From an uncultured Clostridia bacterium (GTDB lineage Bacteria; Bacillota; Clostridia; Oscillospirales; Acutalibacteraceae): a stretch of 64,000 nt of DNA. Position numbers and translations under genes: made by a program. Position 1 is the stretch's first letter. Each line of letters starts with the position of its first letter. Under the pieces are notes generated by a model. That model did no database searches, was not told the origin of the DNA, and saw nothing but the letters and a program-made list of their open reading frames with translations. Shown piece by piece: positions 26,096 to 32,837 of the stretch. The stretch is taken from NCBI GenBank assembly GCA_947627345.1, contig CANQVS010000006.1:18398-82397 (forward strand). The letters run 5' to 3'.

Positions 26096-26995
26096 ATGAA
26101 GAAGAATACAAAACTTATTGGAAAAATAAAATATTTTATAGAGAAAAATTCCAAGGATAATATATCCGCAATTGCGGGGCAGTCGGCTTTCTTTATGATT
26201 CTTTCGATTGTACCGCTTTTGATGTTTGCCTTTGCGGTTTTATCTTTTTTTAATATTCCGAGAGATGTTTTTGAAACCTATTTACAAGGTTCTATTTCAA
26301 GTGAGTTCAGCGTTTATTTTCAAGGTTTTATCGACACCGCCTATGAAAACTCTGTCGGCATAGCCTTTACTACTCTTATACTGGCGCTTTGGTCCGCGGG
26401 AAAGGGAATTTACTCAATTACGGAGGGTATAAACAGAATTTATAAAATCCCTAACCGAAATTTTTGGTTTGTAAAAAGGCTTTACGCGATGGGATATACT
26501 TTAATAATGTTGATTGTAATTTTCCTTGCGTTAGGAATACTGGTTATCGGTGAATTTGTTGACGAGATTATAAAGCCGTATATAAAAAATCTTCCTCACG
26601 TTATAGAGTTGATGTATACGCTCAGATATGTCGTGGCGTTTGTTGCAATTGTTTTACTTATGAGTTTGGCGTTAACTCTCTATCTCCACAGAAAGCTTGA
26701 CGACAAACGCTGGGCCAAATTCAGATTACAGCTTCCCGGAGTTTTAATAACGGCGCTTTGCTGGATACTTCTCTCAATCGGAATAGGAGTTTATGTAAAG
26801 TACTTTAACGGTTTTTCAATATACGGAAGTCTTGGTACCTTAGCGGTAGTTATGATTTGGATTTATTTTTCAATGTATATTATGCTTTACTGTATCCAGC
26901 TCAATTACATTAACAGATATTTGTTTTATGATTTAAAATCAAGGTGTACTTATAGAATAAAAACCTTGTTAAATCATATTGACAAAAGAGGATAA
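26096..26995 (+). CDS. YihY/BrkB family membrane protein
   Basis: A 299-residue integral membrane protein of the YihY/UPF0761 family, once annotated as ribonuclease BN. Its function is unknown; some members are linked to virulence or transport. The conserved ISAIAGQSAFFMILSIVPLL opens the first of about six helices. SAGKGIYSITEGINRIY lies in the middle, and YFNGFSIYGSLGTLAVVMIW near the end. The frame is open from 26036, but ATG 26096 gives the usual start. The ribosome binding site is weak (TTGGTG), consistent with a short leader. Confidence 0.87.
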   Translation: MKKNTKLIGKIKYFIEKNSKDNISAIAGQSAFFMILSIVPLLMFAFAVLSFFNIPRDVFETYLQGSISSEFSVYFQGFIDTAYENSVGIAFTTLILALWSAGKGIYSITEGINRIYKIPNRNFWFVKRLYAMGYTLIMLIVIFLALGILVIGEFVDEIIKPYIKNLPHVIELMYTLRYVVAFVAIVLLMSLALTLYLHRKLDDKRWAKFRLQLPGVLITALCWILLSIGIGVYVKYFNGFSIYGSLGTLAVVMIWIYFSMYIMLYCIQLNYINRYLFYDLKSRCTYRIKTLLNHIDKRG

Positions 26996-27006
26996 AGGAA
27001 TATAAT
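26979..27006 (+). promoter_or_regulatory. Sigma-A promoter of the FMN riboswitch-ribU unit
   Basis: TTGACA - 16 bases - TATAAT. The -35 lies inside the last codons of the YihY gene. Confidence 0.85.
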
Positions 27007-27018
27007 AATAGTAGAAGT

Positions 27019-27132
27019 TGTCTTCGGGGCGGGGTGGAATTCCCCACCGGCGGTAAAGCCCGCGACCGAGAAATATCTCGCTGAACCTGTGAAATTCAGG
27101 TGCCGACGGTACAGTCCGGATGGAAGAAGATG
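27019..27132 (+). ncRNA. FMN riboswitch (RFN element)
   Basis: The RFN conserved blocks occur in order: GTCTTCGGGGCGGGGTG, AATTCCCCACCGGCGGTA, AAGCCCGCGA, CTGTGAAATTCAGGTGCCGAC and AGTCCGGATGGAAGAAGA. The first and last blocks close the P1 stem. FMN binding normally shuts off the downstream riboflavin gene. A strong terminator hairpin (27154-27187) follows and is the likely expression platform. Confidence 0.97.
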
Positions 27133-27153
27133 CAGTCATACTGTGAATTTACG

Positions 27154-27187
27154 CTCCGTTGCAGTTGCAACGGAGTTTTCTTTTTTA
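27154..27187 (+). terminator. Riboswitch-controlled terminator before ribU
   Basis: A perfect 10-bp stem CTCCGTTGCA/TGCAACGGAG with a minimal loop and a TTTTCTTTTTT tail, between the FMN aptamer and the ribU start. Confidence 0.92.
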
Positions 27188-27233
27188 AGAAAATCCGATG
27201 ACAGCCTCAAAAAATTTTTAGGAGGTCATTATT

Positions 27234-27902
27234 ATGACAAAATCAAGCGAACGTATTAAAATGATATGTTCAATGGCAATGCTTACCGCAATAGCGGTAG
27301 CTTGCGACATTTTTCTGAGAATACCGAATATAGGAGGATTCTTAACCTATGAGCCGAAAGACGTTATCCTTACAATCGGCGCGTTTATTTTCGGACCGAT
27401 TGCGGGACTTATTATGGCGCTTGTTGTGTGCCTTATTGAAATGATTACCATAAGCACCACTGGACCTATAGGACTTGTTATGAACTTTCTATCTTCAGCT
27501 GTGTTTATCGGTGTTAGCTCGATTATTTACCATAGGAACAAGAAAATGTCGAGGGCAATTACAGGACTTGTTGCAGGCTCTCTGTCATTGATTGCTATAA
27601 TGCTTTTATGGAATTATATTATGACTCCCATTTATATGGGCGTTTCCAGAGAACAGGTGCTTGCCCTTTTTATTCCCGTACTTATTCCGTTTAACGCTAT
27701 TAAAGCGGCCCTTAACAGCGCCCTCATTTTATTTCTATACAAAGGAGTTGTAACCGCTTTGAGAAAATCGGGGCTTGTTAAGAAGAGAGACGGATTTGTT
27801 AACGAAAACAGAAAAAGCAACACGGTTATTCTTATCAGCGTATCGGCGTTTGCGGTAATTACGCTTATACTTATTCTCTTTATATTTTCGGGAATTTTAT
27901 AG
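27234..27902 (+). CDS. ribU: ECF transporter S component, riboflavin (RibU)
   Basis: A 222-residue six-helix membrane protein of the ECF S-component family. Riboflavin specificity is supported by the FMN riboswitch directly upstream and by RibU-like motifs: an N-terminal AMLTAIAVACDIFLRIPNIG, then YEPKDVILTIGAFIFGPIAG. S components need the shared EcfA1-EcfA2-EcfT module, which is encoded at 47.4-49.9 kb. AGGAGG precedes ATG. Confidence 0.93.
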   Translation: MTKSSERIKMICSMAMLTAIAVACDIFLRIPNIGGFLTYEPKDVILTIGAFIFGPIAGLIMALVVCLIEMITISTTGPIGLVMNFLSSAVFIGVSSIIYHRNKKMSRAITGLVAGSLSLIAIMLLWNYIMTPIYMGVSREQVLALFIPVLIPFNAIKAALNSALILFLYKGVVTALRKSGLVKKRDGFVNENRKSNTVILISVSAFAVITLILILFIFSGIL

Positions 27903-27928
27903 GCTTTTTACCGAATTTCGACAATATA

Positions 27929-27957
27929 TTGACAAAGTAAACATATAGTTATATAAT
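27929..27957 (+). promoter_or_regulatory. Perfect-consensus sigma-A promoter of the THF riboswitch-folT unit
   Basis: TTGACA - 17 bases - TATAAT, about 10 bases before the start of the riboswitch aptamer. Confidence 0.92.
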
Positions 27958-27967
27958 AATTTTGTTC

Positions 27968-28071
27968 ACAGAGTAGAGGCTTGCGCGTAAAGTGTCCTTT
28001 GAACGGGGAGTTGTCAGGGGAACGAAAGTTACGCTCAGTGTACTGCGGTGCAGGCTTCGCATCCCACTGTT
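27968..28071 (+). ncRNA. Tetrahydrofolate (THF) riboswitch
   Basis: Conserved THF-aptamer blocks occur in the right order: CAGAGTAG, GCGCGTAAAGTGT, GAACGGGGAGTTGTC, GGGGAACGAAAG, CTGCGGTGCAGGC and CGCATCCCACTG. They match the pattern of the folT/folE THF riboswitches described in Firmicutes. The last and first blocks close P1. A terminator (28085-28108) follows. The downstream gene is a FolT-type folate S component, as expected for this riboswitch class. Confidence 0.9.
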
Positions 28072-28084
28072 ACATTAAATGTTG

Positions 28085-28108
28085 AGGGACTGCGCTGTGC
28101 AGTCCCTT
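28085..28108 (+). terminator. Riboswitch-controlled terminator before folT
   Basis: A 9-bp stem AGGGACTGC/GCAGTCCCT with a GCTGT loop and a TTTT tail, 13 bases after the THF aptamer. Further down the leader a second imperfect hairpin (28159-28195, GTATGT..ACATAC) lies before the folT ribosome binding site. Confidence 0.92.
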
Positions 28109-28249
28109 TTTACTTTGAGGATAAAATACAGAAAACATTCCTTTAAAGTAAAATTTCAGTATGTTGTTTAGCTGAGTTTTGCACAAACGACATACGAAAC
28201 CTAAAACTGTTTATTAGTGTAATCAGCGGATTTAAAAAATGGAGGTAAA

Positions 28250-28819
28250 ATGTCAGTAAAAGAGAAATTCGTTAATTCATTTAAAGAATTAAACAATGTG
28301 TATTCGTTGGTTGCGATTGCTATGCTTTTGGCGCTTAGGATTATCGTCGGAATTTTTGCCAACTCAACTATGGCGATGTTCGGAAATTTAATTAAAATAA
28401 GCATAAATTTTCTGCCGATAGCGGTTGCGGCAATATTGTTCGGACCTATAGGCGCGTCGGTTGTCGGGGGATTAGGCGACATTCTCTCATTCTTTATAAA
28501 TCCCGCAGGCGGAGGTTCGTATTTTCCGGGTTTTACAATAAACGGTATTTTAACGGGATTGATTTTAGGGATATTTCTATATAAGAATAATGTTAGTCTC
28601 AAATCGGTTTTAATTTCTTGGGCAATTAATTCGGTATTTATAGAAGTGCTTTTATCGGGATACTGGCTGTATTTTATATACGGCGCGGGAAACGGAAACA
28701 CGTTTGAAATATTTCTTTTGACGAGAGCGGTGAGCGAGGCGATTAAATTTATACCGTCTGTATTTCTTATTTATGTTTTCGGGAAAGCGCTCAAAAAAGC
28801 GGTTAAAATTAAGAATTAA
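28250..28819 (+). CDS. folT: ECF transporter S component, folate (FolT)
   Basis: A 189-residue membrane protein with six hydrophobic segments, of the FolT-type ECF S-component family. The conserved ALRIIVGIFANSTM and GDILSFFINPAGGGSYFPGF segments fit folate binders. The upstream THF riboswitch supports folate rather than another vitamin. It should assemble with EcfA1-EcfA2-EcfT (47.4-49.9 kb). GGAGG precedes ATG. Confidence 0.93.
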   Translation: MSVKEKFVNSFKELNNVYSLVAIAMLLALRIIVGIFANSTMAMFGNLIKISINFLPIAVAAILFGPIGASVVGGLGDILSFFINPAGGGSYFPGFTINGILTGLILGIFLYKNNVSLKSVLISWAINSVFIEVLLSGYWLYFIYGAGNGNTFEIFLLTRAVSEAIKFIPSVFLIYVFGKALKKAVKIKN

Positions 28820-28830
28820 AGTAAACGTTA

Positions 28831-28871
28831 AAAAAACAGACCACCGTTTAATATGGGCGGTCTGTTTTTTT
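28831..28871. terminator. Bidirectional terminator between folT and licD
   Basis: Stem ACAGACC/GGTCTGT with further pairing inside, flanked by an A-run on the left and a T-run on the right. It can serve both the plus-strand folT and the minus-strand licD operon. Confidence 0.85.
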
Positions 28872-29723
28872 AGATTTAACTTTTGCGCTTTTTGAAAGGT
28901 CGATATATGCCAAGTCGTGCGCGATTACCTGTTCCTCTTTCGGAGGGGGCGTCATATAGTCATCTCCGAACGCAATCGCAAGATATTCGTTGTAACCGAC
29001 CATTGCCTTGAATTTTTCTCCCTCAAATTCAACCTCGGTCGTGCTTTCAAACAACTCCTTAGGATATTCGTTTTTCATTATCCTCGGACCTGCGCAAAGC
29101 TCACATATGTAGTCGCATTCGTCAAGCGAATATTTTGTCATTTGTTTTTCGGCAAATTTCCAGATTTTCTTCCTCGTTTTAAAGCTCCTGAAAATATTGA
29201 GAAGTATTTTACTTCCGAAAGCCATAATTCCGCCGTGTTTTTCGGGAACAGTCTGCGCTCTGAACAGCGAGTAGATTATACACCAGAAAAACTGCAAATA
29301 TTTTAAAGCTTTTTTTGACGGCCTCGGGTCAATAGGAAAAATATCAAAGGCAATACCGTGGGGGATATTTAAGTCTTTCTGATAATTTTTTATCAGCGTG
29401 GCGCTTGTGTCAACTAAGGTCGCAAAGCAGTTTCGGGTAAAGGTTTCATCAGTTTCGTTGAGTAGAACAAAACGTTCGCTTGGATTTTCCTTTAAATATT
29501 CTTTAATGAATATTTCATAGTCGGCTCTCGGCATAAAAACGTCGGCGTCGTCGTCCCACGGAATAAATCCTCCGTAACGGAGCGCGCCGATAAGACAACC
29601 TCCGCACAAATAGTAGGTGAGGTTGTGACTGTCGCAGAAATCACGAAAATATTTTAGAATATCAAGTTCTTTAAGCTGTAAAGCTCGTAACTGTTTTTTG
29701 CTTAATTGCAATTTTTCCGCCAT
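28848..29723 (-). CDS. LicD family phosphotransferase
   Basis: A 291-residue protein of the LicD/fukutin-related family. These enzymes transfer phosphocholine or other phospho-substituents onto teichoic acids or glycans. The nucleotidyltransferase-like core is clear: CGGCLIGALRYGGFIPWDDD and ADVFMPRADYE (metal-binding Asp residues near 55-60). It is the last gene of a five-gene minus-strand operon with a glycosyltransferase and YfhO, so a surface-polymer substrate is likely. Phosphocholine specificity is not shown; no choline uptake or activation gene is in the window. Confidence 0.88.
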   Translation of the reverse strand: MAEKLQLSKKQLRALQLKELDILKYFRDFCDSHNLTYYLCGGCLIGALRYGGFIPWDDDADVFMPRADYEIFIKEYLKENPSERFVLLNETDETFTRNCFATLVDTSATLIKNYQKDLNIPHGIAFDIFPIDPRPSKKALKYLQFFWCIIYSLFRAQTVPEKHGGIMAFGSKILLNIFRSFKTRKKIWKFAEKQMTKYSLDECDYICELCAGPRIMKNEYPKELFESTTEVEFEGEKFKAMVGYNEYLAIAFGDDYMTPPPKEEQVIAHDLAYIDLSKSAKVKSKKTDRPY

Positions 29724-29734
29724 AACAACACCGA

Positions 29735-30748
29735 TTAACCGTTTTCTTTTTTAAGTTTTTTCTTCCAGAACGGGATTTGTAATATTCCGACCAATGTTCC
29801 CACTCCGTAAGCAATGTGCATAATAGGAAATAAAAACGGCAACAGGAAGTAATGAAAGTGTATCTCTCTCATTGTAAAACAACTCACTGTATTTACAAAG
29901 TCAAACATCGAATATAAAAGCAGTAGAATTTCAAGCAATAAAGGATAGCCGAAACACGCAAAAATTGAGCAGAATATAATTCCCATAACGAATAAAAACG
30001 GTACAAAATGATAATAGGAAAGGCATTTTGGAGAAACAGAGAGAGTAAGTCCTATCCACTTTCCGTTTCCGAATTTCTGTTTTATCATACCTTTAAGGCT
30101 GTTTCTCGTGTGCTGATATGATATAATTTCGGGATTAAAACAGAGTTTAAAGCCCGCTTGCTGCATTCTATGGTGGATTTCGTTATCTTCCGTGCGGACA
30201 AGCGCCTCGTTAAAAAATCCTACTTTGTCAAAAACCTCACGTTTGTACGCCCCGTGAAAAAGAGAGTTGACATAGCTTTTTCCCTGCTGGCGTCTGTAAG
30301 GGGCGATTGAACTTCCAAACATAGAGGTCTCAACGAGCAACAGAGTTTCTTTCCAAGGAGTAGGAGAGTCAATAATATTGGGTCTGAATCCTCCGCAAAT
30401 ATCCTCTCCGCCGGAAAGCGTTTCAATGTTTTTTTCAATAAAATTGCTGGGAATGGAGGCGTGAGCGTCAATCCGTACAACGGCATCGCCACTGTAGTTG
30501 CTGAGTACAACATTCCAACCGCAGGGTTGTGTCCTTTTTGGATTTGAGAGAACTTTTACATCGTAAAAATCTTCCTGATTATTTTTTTTAAAGGTTTCCA
30601 TAATTTTTTTGGTGTTATCCGTTGAATTGCTGTCAACTAAGATAACCTCAATTTTTTTATGGTCATAGGTTTGAGCGCAAATATCCTTTAAAAGCAAACC
30701 GAGCGACTTTTTTTCGTTGTACGCTATTACTCCTACAGTAATTATCAT
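29735..30748 (-). CDS. Membrane-anchored family 2 glycosyltransferase
   Basis: A 337-residue GT2 enzyme. The N-terminal GT-A domain starts VGVIAYNEKKSLGLLLKDIC, with VDSNSTDNT for nucleotide binding and VRIDAHASIP as the metal/acceptor region. The C-terminal third has three hydrophobic segments that anchor it in the membrane. It overlaps the DUF975 gene by 4 bases (ATGA). The nucleotide sugar and acceptor cannot be inferred. Its place beside LicD and YfhO suggests glycosylation of a lipid-linked or wall polymer. Confidence 0.9.
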   Translation of the reverse strand: MIITVGVIAYNEKKSLGLLLKDICAQTYDHKKIEVILVDSNSTDNTKKIMETFKKNNQEDFYDVKVLSNPKRTQPCGWNVVLSNYSGDAVVRIDAHASIPSNFIEKNIETLSGGEDICGGFRPNIIDSPTPWKETLLLVETSMFGSSIAPYRRQQGKSYVNSLFHGAYKREVFDKVGFFNEALVRTEDNEIHHRMQQAGFKLCFNPEIISYQHTRNSLKGMIKQKFGNGKWIGLTLSVSPKCLSYYHFVPFLFVMGIIFCSIFACFGYPLLLEILLLLYSMFDFVNTVSCFTMREIHFHYFLLPFLFPIMHIAYGVGTLVGILQIPFWKKKLKKENG

Positions 30749-31536
30749 TTTATTTTACCTTCCTTATAAAGTTGAATCAGCCATTTTGACGAGTTCGCGA
30801 ATGAGGTAGTAAAGTAAGGGATAACATAAATTGCCGGAAGTACAAAAAAGCAGGAAGCTATCCACGCCAAAAATGTAAAGAAAAGAAGTGTTAAATCTTT
30901 GCTGTGTGTTTTATTTATCCTCTTTGAAATTGAGAAAATTTCTTGGAAATCATTTCTGTCGTTTTCAATATATAAAAATTGAGTTATAAAAAGTCTTAGC
31001 GAACGGATAATTGCGAAGGTTGCACCAAGTGCAAAAAGGAATGCCCGAACGGAAAAAAACACCTCGTTTGCAAGAACCGTGTCCAAAAGCTGAAGTGAAA
31101 AAATACCCGTGATTAAGGTTACCGCAAAATAAGGTATAAGTCCGACAATAAAATTTAAAATTATTTTAAACGAAATTATAAGATTAAACTGAACGGTCGT
31201 AAAGTATTTATTTCTATTAAAGAAATAAAACTCATCAAAAAAATCTGCCTCTTTTTTATTGGCTATATTGTAGCAAATTTTAAAAAAACCGTTTAAAACG
31301 GGTGACAGTGCAAATCCCGATAAAACCAATAAACATATTAAAATAACAATAGATGTTTCATATAAGCCATTATAAGTATTGCCGTTAAAAATATTTATTA
31401 TATTAATTACAAAATAGTACAAAAGGAAAAGTAAAAGAGAGATTGCAAATATTAAAAATAATCCCGCCACTGCGACTGTCCAGTTCCCGTTTAACGCATT
31501 TTTTGCCTGTGTTCGGATTTTCTTTTCTGTTTCCAT
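30745..31536 (-). CDS. DUF975-type membrane protein
   Basis: A 263-residue protein with five to six hydrophobic segments. The N terminus IRTQAKNALNGNWTVAVAG matches the pattern at the start of DUF975 proteins (basic helix, then GNW and the first membrane segment). The function is unknown. It lies in the middle of the surface-polymer operon, 12 bases after the M20 peptidase gene. Confidence 0.75.
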   Translation of the reverse strand: METEKKIRTQAKNALNGNWTVAVAGLFLIFAISLLLFLLYYFVINIINIFNGNTYNGLYETSIVILICLLVLSGFALSPVLNGFFKICYNIANKKEADFFDEFYFFNRNKYFTTVQFNLIISFKIILNFIVGLIPYFAVTLITGIFSLQLLDTVLANEVFFSVRAFLFALGATFAIIRSLRLFITQFLYIENDRNDFQEIFSISKRINKTHSKDLTLLFFTFLAWIASCFFVLPAIYVIPYFTTSFANSSKWLIQLYKEGKIK

Positions 31537-31547
31537 AGAATCACCAA

Positions 31548-32837
31548 TTAAAAATCTTGTGTATACATTTTATAAACTGCCTGTAAGCAAATTTGGGCGT
31601 GTTTAAAAAATTTCTCCTCATCAATACTCTCGTCAGCGTTGTGCATATTTACATTGTCGTCAGGAAACGCAGGCCCGAACGCAACGCCTTTTGAGCCAAG
31701 CATACGCGCGTATGTTCCTCCGCCCGTGGAGTACAGCTCGGGCTTTTTATGAACAATGTCCTCATATGCGCTTGATAAAAGCCTGATGATTTCGCTGTCC
31801 TTTGGAAGATACAGCGGAGGCGCGTGATGGATAATATCAACCGAAAGCGAGTATTCTTCGGCATTAGTAATTATCTTATTTAAAATCTCATCTCCGTTTT
31901 TTGTAACGGGATAGCGTATATCTAATGTAAAGTAGGATTCGTTATCGTTTATACGAATTTTTCCGAGATTGCAGGTCAACTCTCCCGAAGGTTTATCGCT
32001 TGTTTTAATACCGAGAGAATTACCGTCGAGTTCGTTTGCAATTTTATCTGAAATGAAATTGCATAGATTGCCCAAATCAGGATTATTTTTCTTTAAAAGC
32101 ATTATGAGCTTAGTCGAGGCATTTTTACCTTTGTAAGGCTCACAAGCGTGGGAGGCTCTGCCGTAGCATATTTTTTCTTTTAATTCGTTATTATAATAAT
32201 AAACCGCTTTTGCCTCGTCAGGAACAGCATTTACAGCCGAACCTGAAGTGAAATTTTTTATAATTTTTCTGTCGTTTTTATCGTCTGAAATTTTAATCTG
32301 TAAAATTCCTTTTTCGGCAAAGCAAATACCATAGTCGCTGTCGGGGGTAAAGCTTATATCGGGAAGAGTCTCGTTTTCAAAATATGTTTCCATATCTGAC
32401 ATACCGATTTCCTCATCTGTTCCGAATATACATCTAACGGTATTTTTTCCTGTTATATTGCTATCTTTAAGAATTTTAAGGCAGTACAGGTCAACAATGG
32501 ACGCGCCCTTATCGTCGTCGACGCCTCTGCCGTAAAGCCGTTCGTTTTTCCTTGTTAAGGTAAACGGCTCAACGCTCCAGTTTTTACCTGCGGGGACAAC
32601 GTCAAGGTGCGTTAAAACTCCGCAGAGTTTTCCGCTGTTTCCGAGCTGAACGTGACCTGCTTTACCCTTTATATTTTTCGTAACAAGTCCGAAATCCCGC
32701 GCTCTTTTTAATATAAAGTCCAATGCTTTTTTACATTCTTCGGGATTTTCTTGAGAAACGGACTTTATTTCTAAAAGCTGTTTCAGGTCTTTTAGAATAT
32801 CGTCCTTATATTTTAAGATGTTTTCGCCGAAATTCAT
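31548..32837 (-). CDS. M20 family dipeptidase (PepV/Sapep-like)
   Basis: A 429-residue cytosolic metallopeptidase of the PepV/Sapep subfamily. These cleave dipeptides with two catalytic metal ions. Metal-binding and catalytic motifs are visible: GVLTHLDVVPAG (first His/Asp), YGRGVDDDKGAS (bridging Asp) and FGTDEEIGMSD (catalytic Glu pair). The final His is in the C-terminal MHNADES segment, and the dimerisation/lid domain is inserted at about 190-320. It overlaps the YfhO gene by 4 bases. Its place among glycan genes is unexplained; it may simply share the promoter. Confidence 0.92.
   Translation of the reverse strand: MNFGENILKYKDDILKDLKQLLEIKSVSQENPEECKKALDFILKRARDFGLVTKNIKGKAGHVQLGNSGKLCGVLTHLDVVPAGKNWSVEPFTLTRKNERLYGRGVDDDKGASIVDLYCLKILKDSNITGKNTVRCIFGTDEEIGMSDMETYFENETLPDISFTPDSDYGICFAEKGILQIKISDDKNDRKIIKNFTSGSAVNAVPDEAKAVYYYNNELKEKICYGRASHACEPYKGKNASTKLIMLLKKNNPDLGNLCNFISDKIANELDGNSLGIKTSDKPSGELTCNLGKIRINDNESYFTLDIRYPVTKNGDEILNKIITNAEEYSLSVDIIHHAPPLYLPKDSEIIRLLSSAYEDIVHKKPELYSTGGGTYARMLGSKGVAFGPAFPDDNVNMHNADESIDEEKFFKHAQICLQAVYKMYTQDF

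Noticed and set aside
27968..28071. Lysine riboswitch
   Set aside because: The AGAG..GCG opening is superficially similar, but block order and the downstream FolT gene match the THF class better, and L-box landmarks are missing.
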